Positions 10,345 to 19,628 of a stretch of DNA of 64,000 nt are shown here, piece by piece. Source of the stretch: Isochrysis galbana (Eukaryota; Haptophyta; Isochrysidales; Isochrysidaceae); NCBI GenBank assembly GCA_018136815.1, contig CM030933.1, positions 6,301,137 through 6,365,136 on the forward strand. Direction: 5' to 3'. A program made the translations under genes and the position numbers. The notes beneath the pieces are model-generated. The model did not search any database. It was not told the origin of the DNA and worked only from the letters and a program-made list of their open reading frames with translations. How positions within the stretch are numbered: the stretch's first letter is position 1; each line of letters begins with the position of its first letter.

Positions 10345-11687
10345 TTTTTGCGTTTTCTTTCGTTCTTTCCTTTCTAAATGTGACTAACCTTATAATTCCG
10401 GCTTGAGAGAAGTTGAAAGCGCGAGTGTGTGCTGTATCTGCACAAGCGGCTCAAACAAAAAATAGTCGCGTTCACTTTTTTAGGGGGGGTCTACAGTGTT
10501 TCGGGCTGGTCGCCCGCGTGAGCAGAATGAGTCGGCATGGTCGCCCCCATTGGCCAAGTGGGTGCGCTTCCCCCCCGCCCGCAAAAACAAAAATTCACAT
10601 TTCTATTCATTTTCATTTTTGAGGCTGGTTGTTTCGCCCTGGTCGCCCCTCGCGTTAGTGTTTTTCGCGGTCAGGGTCGACTTTTTTTTTGAGCCACTTG
10701 TACTAGACGGCCACTTTTCAACTATCTTTAAAAAGGACACTGTCATGGAGCTCGCGCCGCTCCCCTCCTCCCCTGCGCTGCCGCGCTGCCGCCCACCCCT
10801 GCCGCCTGCCGAGTTCGAGTGAGGGCAAATCGGTTGAGATGGTCGGGGTGGGGTCTCTAGTAGCCAGGGTAGCCGCGTGTGCGCGCTAGTGACTAGTGAC
10901 TAGTGAATAGTGACTAGTGACTAGTGACTAGTGACTAGGGACTAGGGAGGAGCTAAGAGCTGAGGAGCTGACGAGCGGACGAGCTGACCTCCTATGCGAT
11001 CAACTGTTCCCAATCTTCCCCATCCAAAAGTATCAGGCGACGCACCTTCACCTTCGTCCTCCGTGCGATGCATTGGCCCCTGAGAGGGTGCAACCTCAAC
11101 CTCAGGTTTGGTTATTTTTTTGGCAACTACCCCCACGTGGACGGTATAAGTTCGACCCCAAAAGTACAAGATTACGAGTTACGAGGCGACACGCCTACCT
11201 CCACCGCCTCTTGACGAGCCAGCACCGCATGTATGTGCGCAGCAGTTGAAAAAAGTGCCGGAAGCGGGCCCAAGTGAGAGCTGGGAGTGCGTCTCCGCTG
11301 GCGCTCAGGTGCGGCCTTTTCCTACTGAGAGAGCGTCGTCAGGCTTGCCGAATTTTGCTATGCCTCTCGACCAGTAGTATGCTGTCACGACGAGTATATA
11401 TATGAGAAAAAGTACCGGACAAAAACTATTGTTATAGTTTCAGCGATGGAGCGCGCGCCGACCGCTCCCACCTCCCAGCCCCCCGCCGCCACGACGCCCC
11501 ACCGGGGCCGCCCCAAGCCGCCGGAGCCAAAGCGCTCGCAGGCCGCCCACCGTCTATTGCATATGTGGCGTAGTCAATCGCATTGCGGCCGTCCGGTAAG
11601 AGTGCGCGCAGCATTATTGAGGGCAGGGTGCCTTGTTTGCGCAGCGCAGCTAGCAAGTGCCCGTAGGTACGGTACGTTGGCCGGGGT
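10345..11687. other. Gene-free stretch with a 7-bp tandem repeat and two family U leaders
   Basis: Near 10745 and 11446 are ATGs in the family U leader context, opening short Pro/Ala-rich frames (MELAPLPSSP and MERAPTAPTS). Bases about 10885-10950 are a tandem array of the heptamer GACTAGT with a few variants. Near 11090-11130 the inverted TTGCCAAAAAAAT/AACCTGAGG leader block is present. No conserved host gene is visible. Confidence 0.45.
10885..10950. repeat. Heptamer tandem repeat (GACTAGT)n
   Basis: Eight or so consecutive copies of GACTAGT, with one GAATAGT and terminal GACTAGG variants, form a short minisatellite. It is not telomeric in sequence. Nothing suggests a function. Confidence 0.85.
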
Positions 11688-12185
11688 CAATGGTCAATGG
11701 GGGCCTCGCGCCCCCCTCTCTCCATCGCCATCGCGGACACCCCCCGGGGTGGGCCCGTACAATCAACCCCAGCCCCTGCCCTCAGGTAGGGGCTGGGCAA
11801 TCAACACTCTAGCCCAGACCCCTAGCTAGTAGCTCGTGGGCGCGGGCCGAGACTCGCACTCCCACGCCCAGCATGGGCCTGCCCTCCTGCCCTCGAGCTG
11901 ACTCCCCCCCCCACCCCTGGTCGCCAGCAGGCAAACAGAAGGCTTTGGGCGGCTCCCAGGGTCATCGAGGCAAGCGTGGGAGAGGCAGGGGGGGTCAGGG
12001 GTCAGGGGCTGAGCCCCAGCCTCCACTGCCCCCTGAGCTGCCCTGGCTGGCCCTCTGGGAGCCCCCAAAGGGCCTCTGAGAGCAGGCTGTGGCGCGCCGC
12101 ATGGCGACGCGCCGCAGGGACAAAGTTGGAGGAAAACGGAAAGAGGGAGAGGGGGGGTTTTGCACCCCCCCCGATGGAGTGCGGT
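11688..12185 (+). mobile_element. Family Z' GC-rich repeat copy
   Basis: Forward copy of the element seen inverted at 5866-6412, starting at GGGGTCAATGGTCAATGGGG and the GGGGGCCTCGCGCCCCCC hairpin and running through the block with CCGAGACTCGCACTCCCACG to a GATGGAGTGCGG border. The two copies differ by scattered substitutions and small indels, so they are old. A family U leader ends just before it at about 11680, suggesting insertion into that sequence. Confidence 0.6.
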
Positions 12186-13080
12186 AAGTCACGGGTCCCG
12201 CTTGCGTTAGCAAACGGGCGGAGAGGGGCGGCTGGCGACAGGAGGGGGATGAGGAGGGAGAGGCTCAAGGCGCCTACGCGCCTACGGGAACCCTTGTGGC
12301 AGGTATCTCGAGGCGCAGTCTTTTATTTCTCGAGGATAGCTCGCGGCGAGAGCTGTAAGGGCCGTTTCTCTTCATGACGAGAGGTACCCCCCCCTCCCCC
12401 CCGGTGCTTTTTCCCGGAGAGTCGCCCAACGTAGGTCGGTCCGCCTCAATGGCAATGGGTTTTCCCTCGTTGCTCGTTGTCGTTGTAGCTTGTGGGGAGT
12501 TATAATGGGAGCCGGGGGTTTGCGAGGGGGGAGATTCGGAGGGGTGCATATGCGTATGTGTTTAGTGTCAACACACGTCAAGGCGTACGGGCAGATGCGC
12601 TGAGGGGTGTCGTGATAGTACCGGGCTAGTGGGAGTAGTGGTACAGTGGTACTAACGCTCAGTTGTTTTGTAGTAATATTATCTCTCTCTCTCCCTCACT
12701 CCCTCTCTCTCTCTCCCTCTCTCTCGCTCCCCCTCTCTCTCATACACCCCCTCTCTCGATCTCCTCTCATCCTCTCTCCCTCTCTCCTTCATATCTTTCC
12801 CTTCAACCCTGCCCTTAGTCACTCACTAGATACTACTGACCTCTCTTTTCTCTCTCCTCCTCTCTTCACACCGCCCGATCGAGCGTGGAGTATTTTTATA
12901 CTCTCCGCACTCGATCAACTCCCCCCCCCCCCCTCTCGATCCTCTTTCCTCACTCCTCGCGTCCTCCGCCGGCCCTGCCGCCCCATCCCGCCTCCCGCCG
13001 CCTCCCCCCCAACCTCCCCCCCGCTCACCCCTCCCCAAGCCTTCCTCCTCCCCCGCTCCCGCGCGAGGCGCGCGCAAGGG
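12186..13080. other. Intergenic: family W repeat and promoter-side pyrimidine tracts
   Basis: Bases about 12458-12660 are an inverted family W copy. From about 12680 to 13075 the plus strand is almost pure CT with long C runs, ending at the ATG of the NIPA-like gene, so this tract is probably part of its 5' leader or promoter. No other gene is visible. Confidence 0.5.
12458..12660 (-). repeat. Dispersed repeat family W, inverted copy
   Basis: Read on the minus strand, this shares a series of motifs in the same order with 18275-18425 and 47238-47425: GAGCGTTAGTACCACTACTC, a GGTACTA block, a CAGCGCA(T/C)CTGCCCG block, a CACATACGCATATGCACCCC-like block and ATCTCCC(C/G)C followed by CCCATTATAACTCCCCACAA. 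No protein frame is conserved, so this is probably a non-autonomous mobile element. Confidence 0.65.
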
Positions 13081-14674
13081 ATGGCGCCGCTCCTCTTCTC
13101 GCCGCTCGACACCAACCACACCGCGCCGTCCCCGCCCCTCTCGCCTCCCGCTGCCACCACCAGTGCATACGAGCTGCAGCTGATTGGCGTCATGCTCATC
13201 ATCTTCGGCTCCTTCTCGTCCTCGGTCGGACTGCTTCTAATGAAGCGCTCCTCATCCGCCGAGGTGACTCACACCACACGCAAGCGCGCGCAAAGGCATG
13301 CTCTGCACGCCTTGCTCACCGCGCCTTTCAGTATTCGCCGTGGTTTTGGGTTGCATGCTGACCGAGCCATGGCTTCTTTCTTCTCTCTGCCGGCCTGTCC
13401 TTTCGTTCTTGTGTCCGCACTACCCACCGCAAAAAGTACATCTCCCATGAAGTCACGCAGCCCACACGAAGCACTTCTCTATCTGTCTTCGCCGATCCCC
13501 CGTGTCGCCCCCCTCCCCCTTTGCGCGCTCTCTCATCCATGTGCATGCGCTCTTACACCATCGACAGGTTGGCATCCCCATCTGGCGTAAGAAATATTGG
13601 CTCGCGGGCTTTTTCTTCCTGGTCATCAACGCGACCGTAATCGACCTCATCGCTTTCTCGCTCACCCCGCTCTCTCTTATCGCACCTTTCGCGGGCATGA
13701 CGATTGTGTTCTCAGCGCTACTAGCTTCCACAGGACTGCTCTCAGGTGGAGAGAAGGAGGTGATTGGACGGGTGGACGTACTGGTCATCGGCATCATCTT
13801 GCTGGGTGTCACGACCGTTTCACTCGTCGGACCTCGCTCACCTGAAGGTGACCCACCCGATATGGACACCATGCTCACGTACTTTTACAACCCACCATTC
13901 GTAGCCTTTTCGCTCTCCTCTGCTGTTGTCATCTTTTCATTTGTGCTCACTCAATGCTTTGTGTGCGGCCGAGTGTGGCTGAACCGATTCGCGGTGCTGA
14001 AGACCTTCTGCAATGGATTCACTGCTGCCGGGTGCGGCGCCCTCTCTCAAATGTGTCTGAAAATTGTGGCGACAGCGCTACGCGAGACGTTCAATGGACG
14101 TCCCGCGCTCACAACACTCGCTTTTTGGGCCTCCGTGTTTGGTCTAGCCGCATTCGCGCCGCTGCAGCTCGTTCTACTCAACTCAACGCTCGCCAATTCC
14201 CCCGTATCGTATGCTGTCCCGCTCTACCAGACGATGCTGATTGTGCTCACAATTGTGGCCGGGGGCACATTCTTTCTCGAGTTTGGGTCTATGGATATAT
14301 TGCATGGCGTTCTATTTGGGGTGGGCGTGCTGCTAGCCATACTTGGTTTGGTCATCCTTTCCCTGCGGAAGCAAGGCGATGTGCTCGTGCAGAGCGAGAG
14401 GCACGCGCAGAAGACACATGGTGGTATGCTTGACGCCCACAACGCTCATGGTGCGCGGGAGGGCGAGAGCATCGTCGGGAGGGGGCGCCGGTCGGATGAA
14501 CACTGTGAGTCGCCCCTTCCACCTCGTTTGGCAGCTCCGGAAACGTTGCAACCAAGCCCTCTCACTCCTAGGAGTTCAGCTGTTGCGACCGTGCGGGACA
14601 CTCCGCCTGAGCCTGTCCCGACCATGCTTCGTTCACGTCAATCATCGGAGGGGCTTCCAACCACCGATTTTTGA
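13081..14674 (+). CDS. NIPA-like multi-pass membrane transporter, two exons
   Basis: Exon 1 (13081-13263) ends GCCGAG|GTGACT and exon 2 (13568-14674) begins after a GACAG acceptor, phase 0, giving about 429 residues. The start follows a long pyrimidine tract and is the first Met in frame with the first membrane helix. The order of blocks fits NIPA/DUF803-type magnesium transporters or the related drug/metabolite transporter fold: LIGVMLIIFGSFSSSVGLLLMKRS, IWRKKYWLAGFFF, then IAFSLTPLSLIAPFAGMTIVFSALLAS, and about nine hydrophobic segments in all. The C-terminal 90 residues are polar, Ser/Pro/Arg-rich and probably cytosolic. A role in Mg2+ or other divalent-cation transport is inferred from family resemblance only; the substrate is not readable. 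Confidence 0.75.
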
Positions 14675-15776
14675 GGTGTCGCTGATTGTGACTATCCTCT
14701 TGGCAATTGCGGGACGGAAATGCGATTTTGGATGTGAGTTGCACTGTGCGAGAAGACTCATGGCGATAGTACTCGTCTGCACAGTAGAGCCATCGTTACT
14801 GAGTGTCAGCGCCGTGTTATGGTGACATTGGAGAAAACCCCAATATCAACACCTTACGTGTGTATGCGGTTGCGCAAACGCGTAGTCTTAAAGACTACCG
14901 TGTTGTCTTCGGGGGGGGAAGACAACGGAAAATGTCTGCCTCCTTTGCCGCCTTTTGACCAACGGCCAAAGCCTCGCCGATCTTCCCCAAGGTTCGCTCC
15001 CTCCCCCGAGGGCCTCCCCTATCATCTCCCCGCTTGGGGTGCCCAGGTTTGCCATGACAACCCGGCGAGTTGGTCAGGAGTGCTCGTTAGGGCCCCAATC
15101 CCAATCCACCGGGTCCGGCGTCTCAGCAGCCTTGTGAGTTGTGAGTCAATCTGTGTGAGTCTGCCCGCGGGTCGTTCAACGTCAACTTCTGTTGTCTTCA
15201 TTATTCGTATGCGTATACAAAAAATCTCCTTTCGCGTTCGAATTTTTAGTCTTCATGCTAGCATGCTAGGGGCCTATCAGATAGTGATCATATAAGCTGC
15301 CTGGGCGCAAAAATACAGATTAGGGTACTAATTTGACCTTGATAACAATGTGAAGTCGTTATCTTCAAAGCCCCTTCTACCGTATGCTTTCGTGTGGTAT
15401 GGAGTGCGGCCATCGGCGAGAGCTTTTCGTTGGGAGTTGCTCAAGAGCGCGTTCAAAGGCGAGGTGTGACGTGTAGCATGTAGCAGCGTAGAAAAAACTG
15501 GAGTCCCCACAAGCTCGCTTGATTCGCCCGCCTTGGCCTGTCGTGGCCAGCCCATCCCTCTGACCAACCCCTCCTTTCCTTGGGCCCCCTGATCAGCAAA
15601 GATGCCAAATGTTTTACCATTGGTCAGGTTGGGCTAGCCTTTTGCCTATTGCAGCATGATATGAGATACGTGAGACCTGACGTCAGGTTAGGTTAAAGAT
15701 AGATAGAACTAATATTTAACATTAAACAAGTATAGTCGTGCTACCTGTACTGTACAAGTACAACAGCTATGTCGCC
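14675..15776. other. Intergenic region with a partial family Z copy
   Basis: No gene recognised. Bases about 15515-15600 resemble the central part of family Z (GATTCGCCCGCC, TCTGACCAACCCCTCC, CCCCCTGATCAG). The rest is AT-richer unique-looking sequence. Confidence 0.45.
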
Positions 15777-16010
15777 TTACTCCTGTGGCTCATCATCTGG
15801 TATCATTTCCAAGTCCCACGGAAGCACAGACGACTCCCAGTTCCGCATCAAATCCTTCAGCAGCAAATTGGTGTGGCACCTTACAAGCCTCTCAACAGTG
15901 AGCTGCCCAAGCCTGTTCCTTTTCTTGGAGTGAATCCAACCTTCCACTGACCATGACCGCTCACACCCCGAGGCCGAGCACGACAATGCGAGTAAACGCA
16001 TCGCTGCGCT
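15777..16010 (-). pseudogene. hAT transposase C-terminal fragment
   Basis: The minus strand encodes, ending at a stop at 15777, the segment SGCERSWSVEGWIHSKKRNR followed by LGQLTVERLVRCHTNLLL. This is the hAT dimerisation domain signature (ER-x-[FW]-S ... R-N-R-L ... VE-x-L). Upstream the frame runs into a GA/CT-rich low-complexity block, and no N-terminal or catalytic region is present. It is therefore a remnant of a hAT-type DNA transposon, or possibly the last exon of a domesticated derivative. Confidence 0.7.
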
Positions 16011-16029
16011 CATGGAGGGCGTCCGTCCT

Positions 16030-16180
16030 CCATGAAGTCTTCCATCGAGAGATCGGGAGAGGGAGAGAGGAGAGAGGAGAGAGGAGCGCAGTCGAGAGAG
16101 GAGAGGGGAGAGAGTACAGGAGCAGTGGAGAGAGAGGAGAGAGGAGAGAGGAGAGAGGAAAGGAGAGATATCGTTTTGTG
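16030..16180. repeat. GA-rich low-complexity tract
   Basis: Repeated GAGAGAGGA units on the plus strand. Similar GA/CT tracts occur at 60-130, 12680-12800 and 24700-24830. No function is implied. Confidence 0.8.
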
Positions 16181-16494
16181 AGTGAAGAAAAATGAGAAAT
16201 TTCATTAATAAGCAGACCCTCTTCATCTCCATGCTTCTTACTTTTCGTCTTTTGCTGGCCCCTCCCGCCTCTCAACGCAGCGCACCACCAGTGGGTTACT
16301 CGAAAAACCGGTGGTGAATATGGAAGCACAAGATATATATATACATCTTGTATGGCAGTAACTTACTTATGCGAGACATGCGAGTAATTTTTTTAATTAG
16401 TACTTATAGTATGCCCCAGCCTCCAACCTGTGACCCTATCACTCACCCTCATGTCCGACCAACCTGATACCCACCTGACGTCACTGATAGCAGA

Positions 16495-17627
16495 CCTGGC
16501 GTGGCATCACTGCTGATCAGGACCCCCCAGCCAGCTCCAACTCCAGTCGACTTGTAGGGGCGCGGGGAGCCAGCCAGCGAGGAAGAGGCGGGAGGGGCAA
16601 GGGGCAAGGGCCATGCCCCAGCCAGCCTCACCTGCAGGGGATGATGGTGAGTGCTGCGTCTTTGTATATATTGTGGGTCACGTTTGTATGTAAGGATTCT
16701 TTATAATAATATAACTGAAACTAAGTTTATACTTAGTTCGCCCATGGGGGGGCACGAGCCCCCCTCTCTCTCCACTCCTCCCCTGCCATGGGGGAGGATC
16801 CACCCACGCTCCTGGCACGCCTGATGGCTTGCCAGGAGCACACAGCCCTGTTGACCCATTCCTCTCCCCACAGGCCCGCCTGACTCGCCCGCCCTGGCCC
16901 GTCGTGGCCTGCCCATTCCTCTGACCAGCCCCTCCTCCCCCTGGGCCCCCCTGTTCAGGACCCCCCAGCCAGCTCCAGTCGACCCGCAGGGGCTCGGAGC
17001 GCCAGCGAGGGAGAGGCAGGAGGGGCCAGGGCCATGCCCCAGCCTCACCTGCCCCCTGAGCTGTGCTCCCAGGCCCTGCAGGCCATCTGGGGGCCTGAGC
17101 GAGGGGCCGCAGGCGCGCGCCATGGGCCCCCGCCGCAGGGAAGAGAGGAGGAAAAGGGAAGAGGGAGGGGAGGGGGGAGCGGCAGCTCTCCCCTCCGGCG
17201 TTTACGTGTCTTCTCGCCCCGTTTGGGTAAGAGAAGACGGGGGCGCCGTTTACGTGTCTTCTCGCCCCGTTTGGGTAAGAGAAGACGGGGGCGCCAGAGC
17301 CAGAAGGGAAGGGCCGCGGCTCGCCGCGGCCACTCGCTCGGGCGAGGGAGATTAGCGCTCTAGGCCCCTAAACTCACGAGTGCCCCCCCCCCCCCTGCGT
17401 TGTTTTACCCGAAAGGGGTTTTCCCCCAGCGTGGCCTCGAGGAGAGGGTGTGCTGGGGTGCGTAGGGTCGGTGCTGGCACTAGGGGGAGGACAAATATCG
17501 AGGGGAGGGGGCAATGCCCCCCCCCCCGGTACCACTCGGACACCTGGCTCGCCAGGCATGGCGGGAGTCCGGGGCTGAAAAGTTGTGTCCAATTAGCTAG
17601 TGGGGTTGGCTAGGATATAACATTTTA
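16495..17627 (+). mobile_element. Family Z retroposon-like repeat, near-complete copy plus fragment
   Basis: A short Z fragment (about 16495-16640) precedes a near-complete copy that opens with the near-palindrome AACTAAGT-TTAT-ACTTAGTT at about 16719 and ends with CCAATTAGCTAGTGGGGTTG and GGATATAACATT at about 17627. At 17197-17295 the internal block TTTACGTGTCTTCTC ... GAGAAGACGGGGGCG, an 8-bp stem-loop, is duplicated in tandem, whereas the 43-kb copy has it once. The 3' flank is TTTATTTATTTATA, A/T-rich as expected of a retroposon target or tail. No conserved protein is encoded. Confidence 0.7.
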
Positions 17628-17648
17628 ATTTTATTTATTTATTTATAA

Positions 17649-18269
17649 TACTACCTCCGTTCCAAAACTGAGATGTGAGAGAGCCTTTGGGAAGCGAGGG
17701 CGGCGCCTAGAGAAGAGGAGGCACTAGATGGAAGGCCGGGGTGTGGGGAGGGTACATGCTGGCTTAACAAGGTGCTTTCGTTGAGGATGTTAACGAAAAT
17801 CTAAAGCGCCCCACAACGTGTCAAAAACGGGCACTCTATTTACTGTCAGAAGCAACGTCACGACGATGCGGCAAGGCGCAAGGCGTGATGGTTTCCACCG
17901 GGAGGACTGTTGGTGGTTGAGCTCCTCTTCTTGCGCCCCTTGCCTTGCCACTCATACTCGCCCCCAGTGCGAGCGCCGCGCTGCGGCGGCTCAACCACCT
18001 TCAGCCGCGCCATGCGGCCGCGAATGCCACGGGCCAAGAGCAAGAGCTTTCGCGCCAATCGTTCGCGTCAGCCGATTTGCAAACCCAGTCCACATTGAAA
18101 AAATGCCTATTTCAATCGTGTTTCGAGTGCTGAGCCCCCCCCTCCTCACCCCATTAAGCCAGCATGTACCGGCAACCCCCCCATTGAAGTTGCGGTTTAT
18201 TTATTTCAAGTTTTGGGGAGCTGTGAAAAGAAAACTGAAAATTTTTTCAGTTTTGGAACGGAGGTAGTA
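17649..18269. mobile_element. Stowaway/mariner-like MITE with perfect terminal inverted repeats
   Basis: The left end (17649-17671) reads TACTACCTCCGTTCC followed by AAAACTGA, and the right end (18247-18269) is its exact reverse complement. The terminal TA pairs are the expected target duplication of Tc1/mariner elements, and the ACCTCCGTTCC core resembles plant Stowaway ends. The 621-bp interior includes a basic, Arg-rich minus-strand frame (17858-18058) that I do not recognise, so it may be a deletion derivative carrying captured DNA. It sits about 20 bases from the end of a family Z copy. Confidence 0.75.
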
Positions 18270-18274
18270 ATATA

Positions 18275-18425
18275 ACTGAGCATTAGTACCACTACTCTCA
18301 CTAGCCCTGGTACTAACACGACAACCCTTAGCGCAGCTGCCCGTACGCCTCGACGCATGATGCTGTCACAGATACATACACGTATGCACCCCTCCACATC
18401 TCCCCCCTCGCAGGCCCGTCTCATT
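18275..18425 (+). repeat. Dispersed repeat family W
   Basis: Shares the ordered motifs of the copies at 12458-12660 and 47238-47425 (AGTACCACTACTC, GGTACTA, GCAGCTGCCCG, ATGCACCCCT, ATCTCCCCCC). It begins immediately after the right end of the MITE at 18269. Confidence 0.6.
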
Positions 18426-18529
18426 AATGTGTGTGTGTGAAAGTGTGACTCTCACGGGGGGACCCTCTTCGGATGGATGAACTCCCCCCAGTGTGACTGA
18501 AATCTAGTTGTGGGACGCCTAGGTGTTTC

Positions 18530-18808
18530 GTGACGGGTTTTAACGTTACATACCAAAACGCTATGCGGGCGGCCCCTCATGTCCAACTGTCGCGAAAGCT
18601 ACTTGATATCAACGTAGAGGTCGACGCCCTCGCGAAGCGGCATGACGCTCTCGAAGAGAAGTTGAAACTTCAGACTCATGTCACACAAATCAATTGTCAC
18701 ATCGCATCGAGCATCGATACACTAGCTAACGTCACACTGAGGTTGGTCAATCCAATGCCTAGAAACTATAATGAGCGTGTGCTACTCCGTCAGCTCTCAG
18801 GTCGTTAG
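18530..18808 (+). CDS. Possible small coiled-coil ORF
   Basis: A 92-codon frame with a heptad-like stretch (LLDINVEVDALAKRHDALEEKL) that would form a short coiled coil. No family recognised. It could be a single exon or a chance ORF in repeat-rich DNA; the amphipathic pattern is the only support. Confidence 0.25.
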   Translation: MTGFNVTYQNAMRAAPHVQLSRKLLDINVEVDALAKRHDALEEKLKLQTHVTQINCHIASSIDTLANVTLRLVNPMPRNYNERVLLRQLSGR

Positions 18809-19049
18809 GGTTCTCGACGACCTAATACACGCGAGAAGCGCCCAAGGGCACTCTTGCAGACCAGGGAGTAGATGCCTTTCCATGTGTGGGGGTGATGGCG
18901 AGTTGAACGCTTCCCACCTTCAGAGTTTCCTAGATAGTACCGGGCATAGGTTTGAATGTGCGTGCGTGTTCAGTCTTCCCTCAAAATCGCGCGGATCCTC
19001 ACGGTGTCAAATGGGGAACACGTCATAGGCCCTTGCGGGGAAAGGGGAG

Positions 19050-19172
19050 GTGATGGCGATTGAACGCTTTTCCATACGTGGGGGTGATGGCGATTGAACG
19101 CTTTTCCATGTGTAGGCTGGTGGCGATTGAACGCTTTTCCATCTGTGGGTGATGGCGATTGAACGCTTCTCG
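19050..19172. repeat. Minisatellite of about 30-36 bp units
   Basis: Four successive units share GTGATGGCGATTGAACGCTT followed by TTCCAT and a short variable GTG-rich linker. A degenerate outlying unit is at 18862-18910. The units have no distinct spacers, so this is a tandem minisatellite rather than a CRISPR-like array. Confidence 0.85.
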
Positions 19173-19628
19173 CCTTTGCGTTATGGAGCACGTGGCAATG
19201 CTCGACCCGTCAGTGCCGAGTGTAGGTGTTTGTCTTGAGTGCCATCGCCGATGTCCGATATTTATCCCCCGCCTTTACATCCCGGGCCCCTACGTAATGC
19301 ACGAGGAGAGTAGCCGCAAGGCGCAGGGCCTGAGTGAGGGATGAGGGGGTGTTGGGAAGGCGCGGGCGGGGTAGCAAAAGCCAGCGTTCTAGGGCCGCGC
19401 TAGGGCGCCGCGCGCGCGGTAGTGCGTTGATAAAGAATTGTTTCTACCACATATCACTATCTGTCTGCGTTATCGCCTTTCGGTGATGCCAATATCCAAT
19501 GTATGTGCGGATATGTACGGATTGAAAGCACAAATCCGGCCGGCTAGCGGATTCAATAGCCGTGTGTGGTCGACAAGAGAATTTTTATGCTCCAACGGTT
19601 CCTACCTAATCACATTTCATTTGAGACA
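19173..19628. other. Intergenic, nothing recognised
   Basis: No gene or repeat copy could be identified between the minisatellite and the stop codon of the next minus-strand gene. Confidence 0.4.

Noticed and set aside
12646-13590. 314-codon frame through the CT tract into the NIPA-like locus
   Set aside because: The frame begins in simple-sequence DNA and reads through the intron after exon 1; only the part from 13081 to 13263 is credible coding.
19050-19172. Regularly spaced repeats that could suggest a CRISPR array
   Set aside because: The sequence between units is itself repeated and short, the genome is eukaryotic, and there are no cas-like genes. It is a tandem minisatellite.
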